A stretch of DNA of 64,000 nucleotides from the NCBI RefSeq assembly GCF_001654455.1, contig NZ_CP015772.1:2604001-2668000 (forward strand), written 5' to 3'. Origin of the DNA: Niabella ginsenosidivorans (lineage in GTDB: Bacteria > Bacteroidota > Bacteroidia > Chitinophagales > Chitinophagaceae). The translations under genes were made by a program, and so were the position numbers. Under the pieces are notes generated by a model. The model was given only the letters and a program-made list of their open reading frames with translations, did no database searches and had not been told where the DNA came from. How positions within the stretch are numbered: position 1 is the first letter of the stretch; every line of letters begins with the position of its first letter. Below are positions 62,372-64,000 of this stretch, one piece after another.

Positions 62372-64000
62372 TCATTCATTTTTTAACGCTTTAACCGGTT
62401 TAGCCATAGCCGCCTTAACAGCCTGAAAGCTTAAGGTAAAACCGGCTATAATAAGCGCCAGGGTACCTGAAACAGCAAACATCCACCAACTGATGTGGAT
62501 ACGGTAGGCAAAATCCTGCAGCCATATACGCATCACATACCACGCAACAGGAATGGCCATCAGCAAAGAGAAAAGAATTAGCTTTAACAGATCTGTGGAC
62601 AATAACCGCACCAGGCCAATAGTTGAGGCGCCCAGCACCTTGCGGATACCGATCTCTTTTACCCGCTGCCCGGTTGTAAACGTAATCAACCCGAACAACC
62701 CTAAACAGGCAATACCAATCGTAAGCAGGGTAAATACCAACAACACCTGTCCCTGCTTTTCTTCTGATTCGTATTGCTTCTTAAAATTCTTATCCAGAAA
62801 TTGATACTCCATTGGCGCTGCCGGATCAAACTTCTTAAAAATATTTTCTATAAACCGCACTGTTTGGCCAATATTTTGAGGGCCTACACGTACATATACG
62901 TTATCCTTATCCATTGGAGTTGAGGGCAACTGCATGACCATGGGCTCAATCTTATGTTGCAGCGAATAGATATGAAAGTCATTGGTAACCCCGATCACCG
63001 TTTTGATCAGCGCCTTCCCCATTGTATCCTGGCCTGTTTGTATCTTTTTCCCAATAGCATTTGCCCAGCCCATTTTTTTTGCAAAGGCATCATTGATCAG
63101 CACGGCACTGCTATCAGTTAAAAGTGATTCATTAAAATTACGCCCCTGTTGCATGTGGATACGCATTGCCGGAATATAGTGCGCATCTATAAGTAACCCG
63201 TAAGCCAGCGTTATATTCTGATCAATAGCGCCGTCAGGCCGTTCTACGTTAAAAGCGCCCATTCCAATATTATTATTACCGATGGGGTTGCCGGCAAAAG
63301 CCACTGCTTCTACCGCCGAATTTGTTAATAACGCGTTCCGCAACTCACTGCTTCGCATACGGGCCTGCTCATTATCCAGATGAAAGGTCAGCACCTGATT
63401 CTTATCAAAACCCAGATCCTTCTTTTCCATAAAATGAAGCTGGCAATAAATGACCAGTGTGGCTGCAATCATAATAACCGTTATCGTAAACTGGAACACC
63501 ACCAGGCATTTACGGAACAATTGCTGGACAGACTGCTTTCCCATCTGATTTTTTAATGCAGGAACGGTTTTAAACCCGGAGAGAAAAAGCGCCGGGTAAA
63601 GCCCCCCGATGATACCAAGCGTTAATGAAAATAACAAAATAGTTATTAGCTGAAGTGACCTGAAATAATACAGTATCTGTATATTTTTGCCGGTTAACTG
63701 GTTAAACACAGGCATAAAAACAGCCGCCAGTATAAGGCTCAGCAAAGCGGCGCCAATAGTAAAAAGAACCGTTTCTGCAAGGAAGAGATAAATAAGGTCT
63801 TTACGCCCGGAGCCAATAACCTTGCGGATGGCCACCTCCCGCAGCCGGACAGCGGCCCTCGCAGTGGTGAGATTAATATAGTTAATAAGGGCAATTGCCA
63901 GGATCAGGAAGCCTATTACAGAGAAGATGTAAATAAACTTCATATTCCTGTTTACGCCCAATTCATAGCTGACATTTGAATGAAGATGAATAGATGTCAG
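62372..64000 (-). CDS. FtsX/MacB-type ABC permease, C-terminal part (permease 5, cut by window edge)
   Basis: The frame is open through the window end, giving 542 residues of the C-terminal two thirds. It shows the middle helices (FIYIFSVIGFLILAIALINY followed by INLTTARAAVRLREVAIRKV), a second periplasmic domain with VLINDAFAKKMGWANAIGKK, and the last FtsX bundle with IGIACLGLFGLITFTTGQRV and KEIGIRKVLGAST, ending KPVKALKNE. The start lies beyond 64000. The internal Met and TTG codons near 63940-63961 are not starts, as LHSNVSYE-type sequence typical of the family continues upstream. Confidence 0.9.
   Translation of the reverse strand: MTSIHLHSNVSYELGVNRNMKFIYIFSVIGFLILAIALINYINLTTARAAVRLREVAIRKVIGSGRKDLIYLFLAETVLFTIGAALLSLILAAVFMPVFNQLTGKNIQILYYFRSLQLITILLFSLTLGIIGGLYPALFLSGFKTVPALKNQMGKQSVQQLFRKCLVVFQFTITVIMIAATLVIYCQLHFMEKKDLGFDKNQVLTFHLDNEQARMRSSELRNALLTNSAVEAVAFAGNPIGNNNIGMGAFNVERPDGAIDQNITLAYGLLIDAHYIPAMRIHMQQGRNFNESLLTDSSAVLINDAFAKKMGWANAIGKKIQTGQDTMGKALIKTVIGVTNDFHIYSLQHKIEPMVMQLPSTPMDKDNVYVRVGPQNIGQTVRFIENIFKKFDPAAPMEYQFLDKNFKKQYESEEKQGQVLLVFTLLTIGIACLGLFGLITFTTGQRVKEIGIRKVLGASTIGLVRLLSTDLLKLILFSLLMAIPVAWYVMRIWLQDFAYRIHISWWMFAVSGTLALIIAGFTLSFQAVKAAMAKPVKALKNE

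Overview
The window looks like chromosomal DNA of a Bacteroidota bacterium, most likely family Chitinophagaceae (Niabella-like by general style; genus not proven). The reasons are three SusC-type outer-membrane receptors, two SusD lipoproteins, promoters of the Bacteroidota form TTTG-N19/20-TAnnTTTG, an array of ~800-residue FtsX/MacB-type permeases, a tRNA-Cys with encoded CCA, and moderate G+C with AT-rich spacers.

Layout. (1) 1-3294: the start of a SusC receptor gene (leftward), a GntR/UTRA repressor gene and a secreted sulfatase gene. The susC and sulfatase promoters carry the same 16-bp word over their -7 boxes, so the three genes look like a small sulfated-glycan regulon. (2) 3803-24866: a same-strand block of thirteen genes. 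It starts at a canonical promoter with a 19-bp palindrome and a structured leader, then runs susC-susD-DoxX-DoxX-secreted protein-CstB-like MBL/rhodanese-susC-susD-DoxX-DoxX-TIGR01777 epimerase-FAD oxidoreductase (frameshifted)-YeiH exporter. I read it as an outer-membrane uptake plus periplasmic sulfane-sulfur oxidation and export locus; it is the best candidate for an undescribed system. (3) 24966-28664: a two-component system divergent from a spondin-domain lipoprotein. (4) 29349-34142: a Tat-exported Gfo/Idh/MocA oxidoreductase and a HEAT-repeat protein with two DUF1080 domains, a likely 3-keto-glycoside pair. (5) 34611-39787: universal stress protein, AraC regulator divergent from a flavin monooxygenase, nucleotidyltransferase, EamA transporter. 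(6) 40020-41422: an AT-rich, overlapping sigma factor - small protein - ClpP operon. (7) 41756-48055: PD40 propeller protein, cysC-sulfotransferase operon with terminator, tRNA-Cys, nucleoside phosphorylase, and dapF-CorA-NUDIX. (8) 48059-64000: leftward array of TolC, ABC ATPase, four complete and one partial FtsX/MacB permeases, and an alpha/beta hydrolase.

Regulation in the array. Two sites, upstream of the ATPase-TolC pair and upstream of the three-permease run, have the same architecture: a sigma-54-like -24/-12 element and, 53-54 bp upstream, two 17-bp boxes whose starts are 22 bp apart. This predicts a sigma-54 enhancer-binding protein as the common activator; none is encoded here, so it should lie outside the window. 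Permeases, ATPase and TolC would together form a tripartite export system.

All functions are read from motifs and context; no database search was run. Gene starts were often moved downstream of the longest possible start, with the reason given in each entry.
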